Part shown: one piece after another, positions 1 to 9,933 of the stretch | Numbering within the stretch: position 1 is the stretch's first letter | How the letters are laid out: every line of letters starts with the position of its first letter | DNA from: Listeria grayi DSM 20601 | GTDB lineage: Bacteria > Bacillota > Bacilli > Lactobacillales > Listeriaceae | Direction: 5' to 3' | Length of the DNA: 64,000 nucleotides | NCBI RefSeq assembly: GCF_000148995.1 | Contig: NZ_GL538352.1 | Coordinates: 1,422,974-1,486,973 of the forward strand | Notes under the pieces: generated by a model | Databases searched by the model: none | The model's input: the letters and a program-made list of their open reading frames with translations, nothing else | Told to the model about the DNA's origin: nothing | Position numbers and translations under genes: made by a program

Positions 1-62
1 TGAAGCAAGTCATCATTATTGAAGCAGATCAATAACTGGAACCATTCATTTTTCGATAACAT
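1..62 (-). CDS. Partial 5' end of an unrecognised gene
   Basis: An ATG at 62 on the minus strand is preceded by a strong ribosome site (AAGGGGGAG, about 4 bases upstream) and opens a frame that stays open for 20 codons to the window edge, beginning MLSKNEWFQLL. Only the N-terminus is present, so no family can be named. It is divergent from the dGTPase-like gene, and the about 240 bases between them would hold both promoters. A spurious short frame remains possible, but the ribosome site argues for a real gene. Confidence 0.4.
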   Translation of the reverse strand, partial: MLSKNEWFQLLICFNNDDLL

Positions 63-235
63 TGTTCTCCCCCTTTGTAGAGTGATGATAGCTTTATCTT
101 GTAGAAAAAAGTATAGCATATCAAAAATCGGAAAAAAGAGAAATATCGTGAAAGGTGGTTTTTTTGTCTTAAACGGTGTTTCAAGATAAAATAGTATACA
201 ATTTAACATTGTAAATTGTTAAAAATATAGGCAAA

Positions 236-264
236 TTTGTATTCCCAGCTGCATCTAGTATAAT
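236..264 (+). promoter_or_regulatory. SigA-type promoter of the dGTPase-like gene
   Basis: TTTGTA at 236-241 and TATAAT at 259-264 are separated by 17 bases, about 40 bases before the start codon. The rest of 63-300 is AT-rich and shows no other gene. Confidence 0.5.
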
Positions 265-305
265 AGAAAGAGAGTGCGTCAAAGATAGAGAGAAAGGATG
301 TGTCC

Positions 306-1706
306 ATGATGGAATGGCAAGAATTACTAAATGATAAACGAAGAAGAGAGTCTACCGTAACACGCTCAAAAACAACGGATATCCGTAATGCCTTTGAAAA
401 TGATTACCAAAGGATCGTAATGAGTGCTTCGTTTCGGAGGCTACAAGATAAAGCGCAAATTTTCCCACTGGAAAAAAGCGATTTCGTACGGACAAGACTG
501 ACACACTCCATGGAAGTGGCGACAATTGCGAAATCGATGGGGAACATGGTGGCGCATAAAATAAAAGAAGACGAACTAGATCCGGATTTCACGAAAGAAC
601 AAGGGGAAAAAATTGCTGATGTATTAGCGTGTGCCGGTTTGCTCCATGACATGGGGAATCCGCCATTCGGTCATTTCGGTGAAGAAAGTATCCGCGAATG
701 GTTTAAAGACAATCTAGCTAATTTGGAATATAACGGCAAACCGCTAAGCGAGATGCTGACGCAACAAATGCAACAGGATTTTTATCATTTCGAAGGGAAT
801 GCCCAAGTTTTACGCGTGATCTCGAAACTACATTATCTATTTGACGAATATGGTTTGAATCTGACGCATGCAACTTTAAATGCGATCATCAAATACCCGG
901 TTTCTTCTTTAAATATCGACAAGCGCCGGACAAAGAGCAAAAAGTTGGGTTATTTCTATGCGGACGAAAATATTTTCCAAGAAGTATCTAAGGCGACTGG
1001 TGCAGGAGATAACCGCCATCCGCTTACTTTCCTATTAGAAGTAGCCGACGATATCGCCTATTTGAATGCAGATCTGGAAGACGGTGTCAAAAAAGGGATT
1101 GTATCGATCAATCAGATCTTGCGCTCGTTTGAGGCGTTCCCGGAACATAATAAAGTCACAGCAGCGTGCTACAGTGAGTTGAAAAAGAAAAATGATCGCT
1201 ATCAAGGACAAGAAGAAAGCTTTATCGTCGGACAATGGCTGGCGTCTAATGTTCGTGGCCAGTTGATCAATCGCTCATTAGAAGTCTTTTATGAAAATTA
1301 CAAAGCAATCATGGCTGGCGATTTTAATGATTCACTGCTCGACAGTTCAGAGGCGCAGCAATTAGTGCAGGTCCTTCAAGCATTATCGATCAATTATATT
1401 TACCGCGACCAAGGCGTGGTCGAATCTGAATTAGCCGGAAATGCGATCATTACGTCATTATTAGATAATTTCGTTCCTGCTGTTTTATATTATGATAGTC
1501 CTGTGGCCCATCTTCAATCGGTGAAGAATAACCGATTATTATCATTGATATCCGATAATTACAAAGGCTGTTATCGAAAACATGCGAAAGGGCAAGATGA
1601 AAGAATGAAACTGTATCTTCGCTTATTGCTAGTGACCGATTTTATTTGCGGGATGACCGATAGTTACGCAAAGGCGGTCTATCAATCGATTAATGGACTT
1701 GATTAA
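306..1706 (+). CDS. dGTPase-like HD-domain dNTP triphosphohydrolase
   Basis: Predicted deoxynucleoside triphosphate triphosphohydrolase, which splits dNTPs to deoxynucleoside and tripolyphosphate and so affects the dNTP pool. The family pattern is clear: a conserved FRRLQDKAQIFP block, a metal-binding His in TRLTHSMEV (about residue 67), the HD pair in LLHDMGNPPFGH (about 114-115) and a distal Asp in EVADDIAYL. Length of 466 residues fits the Dgt family. The frame is open from a GTG at 300, but AGAAAGGA is about 8 bases before the ATG at 306, which I prefer; 309 is also possible. The GH16 gene follows after 24 bases and may be co-transcribed. Substrate preference (dGTP or all dNTPs) cannot be read from sequence. 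Confidence 0.9.
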   Translation: MMEWQELLNDKRRRESTVTRSKTTDIRNAFENDYQRIVMSASFRRLQDKAQIFPLEKSDFVRTRLTHSMEVATIAKSMGNMVAHKIKEDELDPDFTKEQGEKIADVLACAGLLHDMGNPPFGHFGEESIREWFKDNLANLEYNGKPLSEMLTQQMQQDFYHFEGNAQVLRVISKLHYLFDEYGLNLTHATLNAIIKYPVSSLNIDKRRTKSKKLGYFYADENIFQEVSKATGAGDNRHPLTFLLEVADDIAYLNADLEDGVKKGIVSINQILRSFEAFPEHNKVTAACYSELKKKNDRYQGQEESFIVGQWLASNVRGQLINRSLEVFYENYKAIMAGDFNDSLLDSSEAQQLVQVLQALSINYIYRDQGVVESELAGNAIITSLLDNFVPAVLYYDSPVAHLQSVKNNRLLSLISDNYKGCYRKHAKGQDERMKLYLRLLLVTDFICGMTDSYAKAVYQSINGLD

Positions 1707-1730
1707 AAGAAGTGAAAGAGGGAGCGAAAA

Positions 1731-2558
1731 ATGGGGAAAAGTAGTAAGTGGGGAATAATCGTGCTTTCTTTAGTAATAATCAGCATGACATTTCATACAG
1801 AAGCCGTTTATTCCAAAAGTAACCAGCCAAAAGTAGTTTTCAAAGATCGTTTTAATGACGGGAAATTGGATAAGAAGAATTGGAGTTATCTAGAGTCGAC
1901 CTATTACAATCATGAAAAAGCTTATTATTCACCTAAAAATGTGAAAGAGAAAGAGGGTCACTTGATTTTTACAGCAGAACGAAATAAAAACAATCCCGAT
2001 AAAAAACCATTTATCAGTGGCGCTGTTCAAAGTAAAAAAGCTTTTCGATATGGTAGGGTCGTGGCAAGAATGAAACTTCCGGTAGGACAAGGTTACTGGC
2101 CAGCATTTTGGTTGTTGCCGAAAAAAGATACGTACGGCACTTGGCCAGCATCTGGTGAGATAGATATCATGGAAGCAAGAGGGCAAGATAATAACCTCAT
2201 CACAGGAACGCTGCATTTTGGCAAACCAGATTTGGAGAGTGAGAATGCTTCCACATTTGTAGAGGCTAACAAAAGATTGAAGACGACATTTGGGAAATGG
2301 CACACTTATAGCGTTGAATGGTCGCCAAAAGCAATCAAATGGTTAGTAGATGGTAAGGTCTACCACACACAAACCAAGTGGTACAGTGCAAAACCAAATG
2401 GCAAAAAATATCCATCACCGGCACCATTCGATCAAAAATTCTATGTGATCATGAATCTCACAGTCGGTGGGGATTACGTCGATGATCAACTGCCCACGAA
2501 AAAATCAGGACAAATGCTGATCGACTATGTAAAAGTAACTAGCACATATAAACAATAA
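1731..2558 (+). CDS. Secreted glycoside hydrolase family 16 (beta-glucanase type)
   Basis: The protein has 275 residues and starts with a Sec signal peptide (basic MGKSSKW, hydrophobic core to about residue 20, probable cleavage near residues 25-30), so it should act outside the cell. The GH16 active-site pattern ExDxxE is seen in SGEIDIMEARG: Glu143 would be the nucleophile, Asp145 the helper and Glu148 the acid/base. Aromatic motifs GYWPAFWLLP and WHTYSVEW fit the beta-jellyroll fold of laminarinase or lichenase type enzymes that cut beta-1,3 or beta-1,3-1,4 glucans. There is no wall-anchoring motif or binding module. The substrate is inferred from the family only. It sits between a dGTPase-like gene and the str operon, so its neighbours give no functional hint. 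Confidence 0.88.
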   Translation: MGKSSKWGIIVLSLVIISMTFHTEAVYSKSNQPKVVFKDRFNDGKLDKKNWSYLESTYYNHEKAYYSPKNVKEKEGHLIFTAERNKNNPDKKPFISGAVQSKKAFRYGRVVARMKLPVGQGYWPAFWLLPKKDTYGTWPASGEIDIMEARGQDNNLITGTLHFGKPDLESENASTFVEANKRLKTTFGKWHTYSVEWSPKAIKWLVDGKVYHTQTKWYSAKPNGKKYPSPAPFDQKFYVIMNLTVGGDYVDDQLPTKKSGQMLIDYVKVTSTYKQ

Positions 2559-2574
2559 AATTTCAGAAGGCGCC

Positions 2575-2603
2575 TTGACATTTTAATGCAGTGGTGTTAC
2601 GAT
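2575..2603 (+). promoter_or_regulatory. str operon promoter
   Basis: A perfect -35 TTGACA (2575-2580) is followed after exactly 17 bases by TACGAT (2598-2603). Transcription would start near 2610 and give a leader of about 135 bases before rpsL. Confidence 0.75.
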
Positions 2604-2645
2604 ATTCAAGGTGCCTCTACTAAAAGAGGACGAAAAACAAAACAT

Positions 2646-2690
2646 GTTGTAAGGACGCTATTTCTTACAGCAATTTTCTTTTTCTAAAAA
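2646..2690 (+). promoter_or_regulatory. Hairpin in the rpsL leader, possible attenuator
   Basis: TGTTGTAAG pairs with CTTACAGCA (one G-T pair) around a 10-base loop, followed by a pyrimidine-rich tract ATTTTCTTTTTCT. This resembles a weak terminator between the promoter and rpsL. Autoregulation by a ribosomal protein is only an inference. Confidence 0.35.
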
Positions 2691-2744
2691 ATGAACCACC
2701 TGGATGTGTGGGACTACTAAATGAAGAGAGGAGGAAACTGACTA

Positions 2745-3158
2745 ATGCCTACAATTAACCAATTAGTTCGCAAACCGCGTCAATCTAAAGGAAAAAAATC
2801 TACATCACCTGCATTGAACAGAGGCTTTAACAGCTTCAAAAAAGAATTGACTACTGTTAATTCTCCACAAAAACGTGGTGTATGTACTCGTGTAGGTACT
2901 ATGACTCCTAAAAAACCGAACTCCGCATTACGTAAGTATGCTCGTGTTCGTTTGAGTAATGGTATCGAAGTAACAGCTTACATTCCTGGGATCGGACACA
3001 ACTTGCAAGAACACAGTGTTGTTCTTATTCGTGGCGGACGTGTAAAAGATTTACCAGGGGTACGTTATCACATCGTTCGTGGTGCTCTTGATACAGCTGG
3101 TGTTGAAAATAGAGGACAAGGCCGTTCTAAATACGGTACTAAAAAACCAAAAAAATAA
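2745..3158 (+). CDS. rpsL: 30S ribosomal protein S12
   Basis: S12 of the decoding centre, 137 residues, with the hallmark [11 protein letters not shown] and [13 protein letters not shown] segments. Lys56 and Lys101, where substitutions give streptomycin resistance in Bacillus numbering, are both wild type. It starts with ATG after GAGGAGGAAAC and is the first gene of the str operon rpsL-rpsG-fusA-tuf. Confidence 0.98.
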   Translation: MPTINQLVRKPRQSKGKKSTSPALNRGFNSFKKELTTVNSPQKRGVCTRVGTMTPKKPNSALRKYARVRLSNGIEVTAYIPGIGHNLQEHSVVLIRGGRVKDLPGVRYHIVRGALDTAGVENRGQGRSKYGTKKPKK

Positions 3159-3190
3159 TAATTATCTAATTAAAGAAAGGAGGATATCTA

Positions 3191-3661
3191 ATGCCTCGTA
3201 AAGGTCCTGTTGCTAAACGTGACGTGTTACCAGATCCGATTTATAATTCCAAATTGGTAACTCGTTTGATCAATAAAATGATGGTAGATGGAAAACGTGG
3301 AAAATCACAAGCTATCTTGTATGCTGCGTTTGATATCATTAAAGAAGAAACTGGAAATGATCCTATGGAAGTGTATGAACAAGCACTTAAAAACATCATG
3401 CCAGTTCTTGAAGTAAAAGCTCGTCGTGTTGGTGGTGCAAACTATCAAGTTCCGATCGAAGTTCGTGCGGATCGTCGTACTACACTTGGATTGCGTTGGT
3501 TAGTTAACTACTCTCGTCTTCGTGGTGAAAAAACAATGGAACTTCGCCTAGCTCGTGAGATCATGGATGCAGCTAACAATACTGGTGCTTCTGTGAAGAA
3601 ACGCGAAGATACACACAAAATGGCAGAAGCGAACAAAGCATTCGCTCACTACCGCTGGTAA
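3191..3661 (+). CDS. rpsG: 30S ribosomal protein S7
   Basis: S7 nucleates assembly of the 30S head by binding the 3' domain of 16S rRNA. The 156-residue protein starts [10 protein letters not shown] and contains [14 protein letters not shown] and ALRWLV-type helices usual for S7. AAAGGAGG lies 8 bases before the ATG. It is 32 bases after rpsL and 61 bases before fusA. Confidence 0.98.
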   Translation: MPRKGPVAKRDVLPDPIYNSKLVTRLINKMMVDGKRGKSQAILYAAFDIIKEETGNDPMEVYEQALKNIMPVLEVKARRVGGANYQVPIEVRADRRTTLGLRWLVNYSRLRGEKTMELRLAREIMDAANNTGASVKKREDTHKMAEANKAFAHYRW

Positions 3662-3722
3662 GATTATTCGTAAACAAGGGCAATTCGTTGCCTAATAAGT
3701 TTGATGGAAGGAGAAAGACAAC

Positions 3723-5810
3723 ATGGCTAGAGAGTTCTCCTTAGAAAAGACTCGTAATATTGGTATTATGGCGCACATCGATGCGGGTAAAACTACTACT
3801 ACGGAACGTATCCTTTTCTATACAGGGCGTATTCACAAAATTGGTGAAACCCATGAAGGTGCTTCTCAAATGGACTGGATGGAGCAAGAGCAAGAACGTG
3901 GTATCACAATCACTTCTGCTGCGACAACAGCCCAATGGAAAGGGTACCGCGTAAATATCATCGATACTCCAGGACACGTAGACTTCACAGTTGAAGTAGA
4001 ACGTTCCCTTCGTGTACTTGATGGTGCAGTCGCAGTACTTGATGCACAATCGGGCGTGGAACCACAAACAGAAACAGTTTGGCGCCAAGCTACTACTTAC
4101 GGGGTTCCCCGCGTAGTATTTGTCAACAAAATGGACAAAATCGGTGCAGATTTCTTGTACTCTGTTAAAACATTGCATGACCGTCTTGATGCTAATGCGC
4201 ATCCAATTCAATTGCCGATCGGTGCCGAAGATGATTTTCAAGGTATCATCGACTTAATCGAAATGAACGCATTATATTATGAAGATGATCTAGGTAATGA
4301 TCCGCATATCAAAGAGATTCCTGAGGATCTTAAAGATCTTGCAGATGAATATCATGGTAAACTAATCGAGGCTGTTGCAGAACTTGATGAAGAACTAATG
4401 ATGAAATATCTGGAAGGCGAAGAAATTACGAAAGATGAGCTCAAAGCAGCGATCCGTAAAGGAACACTTGCAGTTGAATTCTATCCAGTAGTATGTGGTA
4501 CAGCATTCAAAAACAAAGGTGTACAACCAATGCTTGATGCTGTTCTAGATTATCTTCCAGCTCCAACTGACGTACCTTCGATTAAAGGTGTTTTACCTGA
4601 TGGTGAAGAAGCAGCACGTCACGCTGACGATAGCGAACCATTCTCTTCGTTAGCATTTAAAGTTATGACTGACCCTTATGTTGGCCGTCTAACTTTCTTC
4701 CGCGTTTATTCCGGTACTTTGAACTCCGGTTCTTACGTACAAAACTCTACAAAAGGTAAACGCGAACGTGTCGGACGTATCCTACAAATGCATGCTAACC
4801 ACCGTGAGGAAATCGATATTGTTTATTCCGGTGATATCGCTGCAGCTGTTGGCTTGAAAGACACAACTACTGGGGACACGCTTTGTGATGAAAAAGATCA
4901 AATCATCTTAGAATCCATGGAATTCCCAGAACCAGTTATCTCTGTTGCGATCGAACCAAAATCTAAAGCTGACCAAGATAAGATGAGCCAAGCGCTTGCT
5001 AAACTTGCAGAAGAAGATCCAACGTTCCGTACCGAAACAAACACAGAAACTGGACAAACTATCATTTCTGGTATGGGTGAACTTCACCTTGATATCTTGG
5101 TAGACCGTATGAAACGTGAATTCCGCGTAGAAGCTAATGTTGGTAACCCACAAGTTTCTTACCGTGAAACGTTCCGTAAATCTGCTCAAGTAGAAGGTAA
5201 ATTTGTACGTCAATCTGGTGGTCGTGGACAATACGGTCACGTTTGGATTGAATTCAGCCCTAACGAAGAAGGTAAAGGTTTTGAATTTGAAAACGCGATT
5301 GTCGGTGGTGTTGTTCCACGTGAATACATCCCAGCAGTTCAAGCGGGCCTTGAAGGTGCATTGGATAACGGTGTGCTTGCAGGATTCCCACTTATTGACA
5401 TCAAAGCAAAACTTTATGATGGTTCTTACCATGATGTCGACTCCAACGAAATGGCATTTAAAGTTGCTGCGAGCATGGCCTTGCGTAATGCTGCTAAAAA
5501 ATGTGATCCAGTTCTATTAGAACCGATCATGACTGTTGAAGTCGTTATCCCAGAAGAATATCTAGGAGATATCATGGGTAACATCACTAGCCGTCGTGGA
5601 CGCGTAGAAGGTATGGAAGCTCGCGGCAACGCTCAAGTTGTTCACGCTTTTGTTCCACTTGCAAACATGTTCGGTTATGCAACAGACTTACGTTCTTCTA
5701 CACAAGGTCGAGGCACTTATACAATGCAATTTGACCACTATGAAGAAACACCTAAGTCTATCTCAGAAGAAATTATCAAAGCAAATGGCGGCGGAAATAA
5801 AGAAGATTAA
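3723..5810 (+). CDS. fusA: Elongation factor G
   Basis: GTPase that drives translocation on the ribosome. The 695-residue length is standard. The G1 P-loop [12 protein letters not shown] is near residues 17-28, G3 DTPGHVDF follows near 82, and G4 NKMDK near 137; domains II-V are complete up to the C-terminal NGGGNKED. No premature stop is present. It lies in the str operon between rpsG and tuf. Confidence 0.98.
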   Translation: MAREFSLEKTRNIGIMAHIDAGKTTTTERILFYTGRIHKIGETHEGASQMDWMEQEQERGITITSAATTAQWKGYRVNIIDTPGHVDFTVEVERSLRVLDGAVAVLDAQSGVEPQTETVWRQATTYGVPRVVFVNKMDKIGADFLYSVKTLHDRLDANAHPIQLPIGAEDDFQGIIDLIEMNALYYEDDLGNDPHIKEIPEDLKDLADEYHGKLIEAVAELDEELMMKYLEGEEITKDELKAAIRKGTLAVEFYPVVCGTAFKNKGVQPMLDAVLDYLPAPTDVPSIKGVLPDGEEAARHADDSEPFSSLAFKVMTDPYVGRLTFFRVYSGTLNSGSYVQNSTKGKRERVGRILQMHANHREEIDIVYSGDIAAAVGLKDTTTGDTLCDEKDQIILESMEFPEPVISVAIEPKSKADQDKMSQALAKLAEEDPTFRTETNTETGQTIISGMGELHLDILVDRMKREFRVEANVGNPQVSYRETFRKSAQVEGKFVRQSGGRGQYGHVWIEFSPNEEGKGFEFENAIVGGVVPREYIPAVQAGLEGALDNGVLAGFPLIDIKAKLYDGSYHDVDSNEMAFKVAASMALRNAAKKCDPVLLEPIMTVEVVIPEEYLGDIMGNITSRRGRVEGMEARGNAQVVHAFVPLANMFGYATDLRSSTQGRGTYTMQFDHYEETPKSISEEIIKANGGGNKED

Positions 5811-5857
5811 TTGCTTTTTTTCCCCAGATGCAGTATAACTACAATATAAAGGTCTTT

Positions 5858-5886
5858 CGGACAAGATTACTTGTTTGAAATATAAT
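5858..5886 (+). promoter_or_regulatory. Possible internal promoter for tuf
   Basis: In the 105-base fusA-tuf gap, TATAAT (5881-5886) follows CGGACA (5858-5863) at 17 bases. The -35 box is poor (4 of 6). Extra tuf expression from its own promoter is usual in Firmicutes, but here this is only a sequence match. Confidence 0.35.
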
Positions 5887-5915
5887 TATAAACCCTTAAG
5901 GAGGATTCATTTAAA

Positions 5916-7103
5916 ATGGCAAAAGCAAAATATGACCGTTCTAAACCCCATGTTAACGTTGGTACAATCGGACACGTTGACCATGGTAAAACTACTTTAA
6001 CAGCTGCAATCACAACTGTACTATCTAAGAAAGGTTTTGCAGAAGCTTCTGCATATGACCAAATCGATGGTGCTCCAGAAGAACGTGAACGTGGTATTAC
6101 AATCTCTACAGCTCACGTTGAGTACGAAACTGAAAACCGTCACTACGCACACGTAGACTGCCCAGGACACGCTGACTATGTTAAAAACATGATCACTGGT
6201 GCTGCACAAATGGACGGAGCTATCTTAGTAGTATCTGCTGCTGATGGCCCAATGCCACAAACTCGTGAACACATCTTGCTTTCTCGTAACGTAGGTGTTC
6301 CATACATCGTTGTATTCTTAAACAAATGCGACATGGTGGATGACGAAGAATTACTTGAATTAGTTGAAATGGAAGTTCGTGACTTACTTTCTGAATACGA
6401 ATTCCCTGGTGATGACATTCCTGTAGTTAAAGGTTCTGCACTTAAAGCTCTTGAAGGCGAAGCAGAATGGGAAGAAAAAATCAACGAATTGATGGACGCT
6501 GTTGATTCTTACATCCCAACTCCAGAACGTGACCACGACAAACCATTCATGATGCCAGTTGAGGATGTATTCTCAATCACTGGTCGTGGAACAGTTGCAA
6601 CTGGTCGTGTTGAACGTGGAACAATCAAAGTTGGTGACGAAGTAGACGTTATCGGTATCTCTGAAGAAAGCAAAAAAGTTGTTGTAACTGGAGTAGAAAT
6701 GTTCCGTAAGTTACTTGACTATGCTGAAGCAGGCGATAACATCGGTGCACTTTTACGTGGTGTTGCACGTGAAGACATCCAACGTGGACAAGTACTTGCT
6801 AAACCAGGTTCGATCACTCCACACACTACTTTCAAAGCTGAAACTTATGTTTTAACTAAAGAAGAAGGTGGACGTCACACTCCATTCTTCAACAACTATC
6901 GTCCACAATTCTATTTCCGTACAACTGACGTAACAGGTATTGTTACTTTGCCAGAAGGTACTGAAATGGTTATGCCTGGTGATAACATTGAATTAGCTGT
7001 TGAATTGATCGCTCCAATCGCTATCGAAGACGGTACTCGTTTCTCCATCCGTGAAGGTGGACGTACTGTAGGTTCAGGCGTTGTAACTACAATCAACAAA
7101 TAA
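5916..7103 (+). CDS. tuf: Elongation factor Tu
   Basis: Delivers aminoacyl-tRNA to the ribosome. The 395-residue protein has the P-loop [10 protein letters not shown] (about 18-27), the [12 protein letters not shown] switch II and the NKCDM base-recognition loop, followed by complete domains II and III. Strong AAGGAGG ribosome site. It is the last gene of the str operon and is followed by a strong terminator. Confidence 0.98.
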   Translation: MAKAKYDRSKPHVNVGTIGHVDHGKTTLTAAITTVLSKKGFAEASAYDQIDGAPEERERGITISTAHVEYETENRHYAHVDCPGHADYVKNMITGAAQMDGAILVVSAADGPMPQTREHILLSRNVGVPYIVVFLNKCDMVDDEELLELVEMEVRDLLSEYEFPGDDIPVVKGSALKALEGEAEWEEKINELMDAVDSYIPTPERDHDKPFMMPVEDVFSITGRGTVATGRVERGTIKVGDEVDVIGISEESKKVVVTGVEMFRKLLDYAEAGDNIGALLRGVAREDIQRGQVLAKPGSITPHTTFKAETYVLTKEEGGRHTPFFNNYRPQFYFRTTDVTGIVTLPEGTEMVMPGDNIELAVELIAPIAIEDGTRFSIREGGRTVGSGVVTTINK

Positions 7104-7115
7104 TCTCTTAAATAT

Positions 7116-7152
7116 AAAGACCGATGAGGCATTCCCTCATCGGTCTTTTTTT
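7116..7152 (+). terminator. str operon terminator
   Basis: A perfect 14-bp stem (AAAGACCGATGAGG paired with its complement) with a 5-base loop ends in a run of T. Confidence 0.93.
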
Positions 7153-7223
7153 ATTATCATTAGCATTCGGATACCTATTTCCTTTATAATAAAGAAAACA
7201 TATTCGCAAAAGGAGCAGTGGAA

Positions 7224-8222
7224 ATGACAGATTTTAATTTGCAAGAAATACAGCTCGTAGAAAGATTGCGTGATAATTACGAAACCTTGAATAAGGCGAA
7301 AGTAACATTTGTAGATAAGCGTATCAGATATCTGATCGCGCGTTTATTTATGAAGGAAGAAGCCGAATTGGATATAGAGAAATTCATGGCGATGAGCCAA
7401 TACTTAAAAGAAGAGACCGGTGTGTTTACGACCTTGACAACGAATATAAGAGCATCTTTAGCTGGGTTGTTGGTTGCAAGTGGAGAAGAAAGTCCGATAG
7501 CTGCTCAACGCTTAGTAAGCTTTTACAAACAGCTCATCGATGCTAAGTTTCAACGCACAGAATATACCTATTTTGCGGCATACTTATTGTTGGAAAACAA
7601 GGAAGGAACCAGAGCTGTTATTAGTAAAGCGCGTGAGATATACCTAGAATTAAAAGCAGATCATCCATTTCTGACTGGTGCTGAAGATATCACTTCCAGC
7701 GTCATGCTGGCCCAAATGGGTACCGACATGACAGTACATGAAATTGCTGAAATAACGGAATATTACTATCAAGCTTTCGCAGACCTAAAGCTTCGAAAGA
7801 GTAACGGCCTTCAGTTTCTAGCGGCGACGGGGACATTGCTCTATGGCGAGAAGCAGAAAGCATATATCGAACAAGTCAAAAAAGTATTGGCAATATTAGA
7901 TAAAGAACGCATCAAGATCACAGAACTGCATTATTCTGGTGTTGGCATCATGGCTTTTGCATTAGGAGAACAAAAACTTGATGGCAAGTTTCTTGCCAAA
8001 TTGATCGAAGAATTAAAAAGACTGCCTGTGCTGAGATTCGATCGAAAGTTTCAAACAGCAATCGCAATCAGCCTTTATATAGAAAATGAGATTGGCCATA
8101 TGGATCAGCAACAAGTCGAGGGACTAATGATCAGCATGAATCTGCTGATCGCGATCGAACAAGCTGCTCTAGCAAGCGTAGCGGCGGCGAGCACAGTCGC
8201 AGCTTCGAGTGGTGGGAATTAG
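7224..8222 (+). CDS. DUF4003 family protein
   Basis: Cytosolic protein of 332 residues that I recognise as DUF4003, a Firmicute family of helical-repeat character with no assigned function. Alpha-helical segments and phrases such as KEETGVFTTLT, HPFLTGAEDI and LHYSGVGIMAF fit the family. The frame is open from GTG 7218, but AAAAGGAGC spaced 9 bases from ATG 7224 fixes that start. A TATAAT at 7185-7190 may be its -10 box. The C-terminus is an Ala/Ser-rich tail. It converges on dmkB with a shared terminator. Family assignment is from memory of its conserved pattern. Confidence 0.75.
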   Translation: MTDFNLQEIQLVERLRDNYETLNKAKVTFVDKRIRYLIARLFMKEEAELDIEKFMAMSQYLKEETGVFTTLTTNIRASLAGLLVASGEESPIAAQRLVSFYKQLIDAKFQRTEYTYFAAYLLLENKEGTRAVISKAREIYLELKADHPFLTGAEDITSSVMLAQMGTDMTVHEIAEITEYYYQAFADLKLRKSNGLQFLAATGTLLYGEKQKAYIEQVKKVLAILDKERIKITELHYSGVGIMAFALGEQKLDGKFLAKLIEELKRLPVLRFDRKFQTAIAISLYIENEIGHMDQQQVEGLMISMNLLIAIEQAALASVAAASTVAASSGGN

Positions 8223-8259
8223 TAAAAGGTAGCGGCTCTAAGAGCTGCTACCTTTTACT
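8221..8259. terminator. Bidirectional terminator between DUF4003 gene and dmkB
   Basis: AGTAAAAGGTAGC at 8221-8233 pairs with its complement at 8247-8259, with a further inner stem. The arms contain A/T runs on both sides and overlap the stop codons of both convergent genes. Confidence 0.85.
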
Positions 8260-9238
8260 AATTCTTTCTATTTAAAACACTCAAAGTGATCGACAACATG
8301 TGATCACGATATTTCCCAGATGGAAGTTTATGAATTTCTTTGATTGCCTTTTTGGTATATTTATCTGCAAGTTCAAAAGCTTGTTCTACACCATTGTGTT
8401 TTTTGACCAACACAGCTAATGCTTGTAAGTCTGTATCAGTCATCTCTTCTCTCTTCTCAAGCAGCGGTAAAAACTCATCCTGATGTTTCTGCATCGCATA
8501 AATCAACGGTAGTGAATAATTTCCTTGTTTTACATCATTCAATACAGGTTTGCCGAGACCATCATCTGTGCTGGTGTAATCCAAGATATCATCGATAATC
8601 TGGAAAGCCATGCCAATAAAATGGCCGGCATTTTTCGCTGTATAAAGTGTTTTTCGCGGAGCTTTGCTGGAAACAGCACCGGAATAACAGCTTAGAGCGA
8701 ATAATTGCGCGGTTTTACCGGAAATGCGTGTGAGATAATCTTTGACCGTCACATTCATATGATAAAGATCTTTCATCTGATTCAGTTCGCCCATTAATAT
8801 TTTTTCGATATTCTTGCTGTTAAAATCAATATTTTCAACAGAATCGGCATGTGCGGAGAGAATCTTGAAACAGACGCAGAATAGATAGTCACCGGTATAA
8901 ACAGCGTATTTCCGTCCGAATTTGGAATGGATCGTCGGCACACCGCGGCGCATGTCTGCATCATCAATCACATCATCGTGGATAAGCGTCGCCATGTGCA
9001 GAACCTCGAGGGCGCTTGCAACGGCAATCGATCGATCCACATTATATTCTGGCCCGGCTTGAGCAGTCAGCAATACAAAGGCAGGGCGTAAAAGTTTTCC
9101 GCCGGAGTGGATCATAGCATTGATATTTTCAGCGACATTTTTATCGCGGATCTTGATATTTTTTTCGATCGTAACTAAAACTTCTTTTAAATCTTTCTGA
9201 AGTTCAGGATAGTTATTCCACATGGCATTGATTTGCAT
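8258..9238 (-). CDS. dmkB: Polyprenyl diphosphate synthase of the EET locus (DmkB)
   Basis: Trans-isoprenyl diphosphate synthase of 326 residues that makes the prenyl tail for a demethylmenaquinone pool used in extracellular electron transfer. The first Asp-rich motif HDDVIDD is near residues 87-93 and the second, IIDDILDYT, near 216; GGKLLRP at the substrate pocket is also present. The frame is open to 9280, but AAAGGAG lies 7 bases before ATG 9238, removing an overlap with eetB. The gene is 16 bases downstream of eetB in the same minus-strand unit. The name follows the L. monocytogenes EET locus (lmo2641 equivalent); a general heptaprenyl synthase role cannot be excluded. Confidence 0.85.
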   Translation of the reverse strand: MQINAMWNNYPELQKDLKEVLVTIEKNIKIRDKNVAENINAMIHSGGKLLRPAFVLLTAQAGPEYNVDRSIAVASALEVLHMATLIHDDVIDDADMRRGVPTIHSKFGRKYAVYTGDYLFCVCFKILSAHADSVENIDFNSKNIEKILMGELNQMKDLYHMNVTVKDYLTRISGKTAQLFALSCYSGAVSSKAPRKTLYTAKNAGHFIGMAFQIIDDILDYTSTDDGLGKPVLNDVKQGNYSLPLIYAMQKHQDEFLPLLEKREEMTDTDLQALAVLVKKHNGVEQAFELADKYTKKAIKEIHKLPSGKYRDHMLSITLSVLNRKN

Positions 9239-9254
9239 AGCGAAACTCCTTTGA

Positions 9255-9791
9255 TTAGTGTTCTCTATTTTCTTTCGCAAGGAAAAAAACTTGCAATGTT
9301 TTTACGTTTTTTAATAAATAATTAGCAGCGATCCCAACAGCGATCCCAGAAAGAATGCCGATGAAAGACAAAACTGGTAAATAAAGCATCACATTCCAAG
9401 ATTTAGCTAAAAAGCTAGCTACTAAAAGCTGCCCGACGTTATGAAGTATGCCCCCGGTTGTGCTGACACCAATAATACTGATGCGTTTTGGCCCCAATTG
9501 TTTCACGAGAAACATTCCGAGCAGACTGATGATTGCTCCACTGGCACTGTATAAGAATGTGGAGATCGTGCCGCCAAGCAGGGTTGCCAGTACTAATCGG
9601 ATCGCCACTATGATAAATGTATCTTTGAAGGATAATGTATATAAAGAAATGCAGGTGATAATATTCGATAACCCCAACTTCGCTCCAGGAGCAAAGGCAA
9701 AGGGGAAAGGAATTGCTCGTTCTAAGAGGCCGATAACCACCGCTTGAGCAGCTAGCAAGGCAATGTAAACGAGTCGTTTATTCTTCGTCAT
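9255..9791 (-). CDS. eetB: EetB, Gx transporter-family membrane protein
   Basis: Integral membrane protein of 178 residues with about five hydrophobic segments (for example LAAQAVVIGLLERAIPF at the N-terminus). It belongs to the Gx transporter family, often labelled heptaprenyl diphosphate synthase component I. In L. monocytogenes EetB is needed, with EetA, for flavin-based extracellular electron transfer, perhaps by passing electrons from the quinone pool outward. The ATG at 9791 has only a weak ribosome site (GGGTTGGATC), unlike its neighbours, and no eetA precedes it. A short promoter-like region (TACAAT on the minus strand near 9826-9831) lies directly upstream. Confidence 0.82.
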   Translation of the reverse strand: MTKNKRLVYIALLAAQAVVIGLLERAIPFPFAFAPGAKLGLSNIITCISLYTLSFKDTFIIVAIRLVLATLLGGTISTFLYSASGAIISLLGMFLVKQLGPKRISIIGVSTTGGILHNVGQLLVASFLAKSWNVMLYLPVLSFIGILSGIAVGIAANYLLKNVKTLQVFFLAKENREH

Positions 9792-9866
9792 CTGTGATCC
9801 AACCCATCTTATTCGTTCATTTCCTTTATTGTAAATGATATTTCGCTAAATAGACAGTATTTAAGT

Positions 9867-9917
9867 AAAAAAAGGGAGCAGTCCCATTCGTTTATGAATA
9901 GACAAATGGACTGCTCC
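9867..9917 (-). terminator. ndh2 terminator
   Basis: GGAGCAGTCC (9875-9884) pairs with GGACTGCTCC (9908-9917), extended by AATG/CATT pairs. On the minus strand a run of T (forward A-run 9867-9873) follows. It separates ndh2 from eetB. Confidence 0.85.
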
Positions 9918-9933
9918 AGCTTTATTTGATAGG

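Noticed and set aside
3741..4241. Long minus-strand frames inside fusA, tuf and other ribosomal genes
   Set aside because: They are antisense shadows caused by biased codon use, without ribosome sites.
2745..5810. Resistance mutations in rpsL or fusA
   Set aside because: S12 Lys56 and Lys101 are wild type and no obvious change is seen in the EF-G regions I can recognise.
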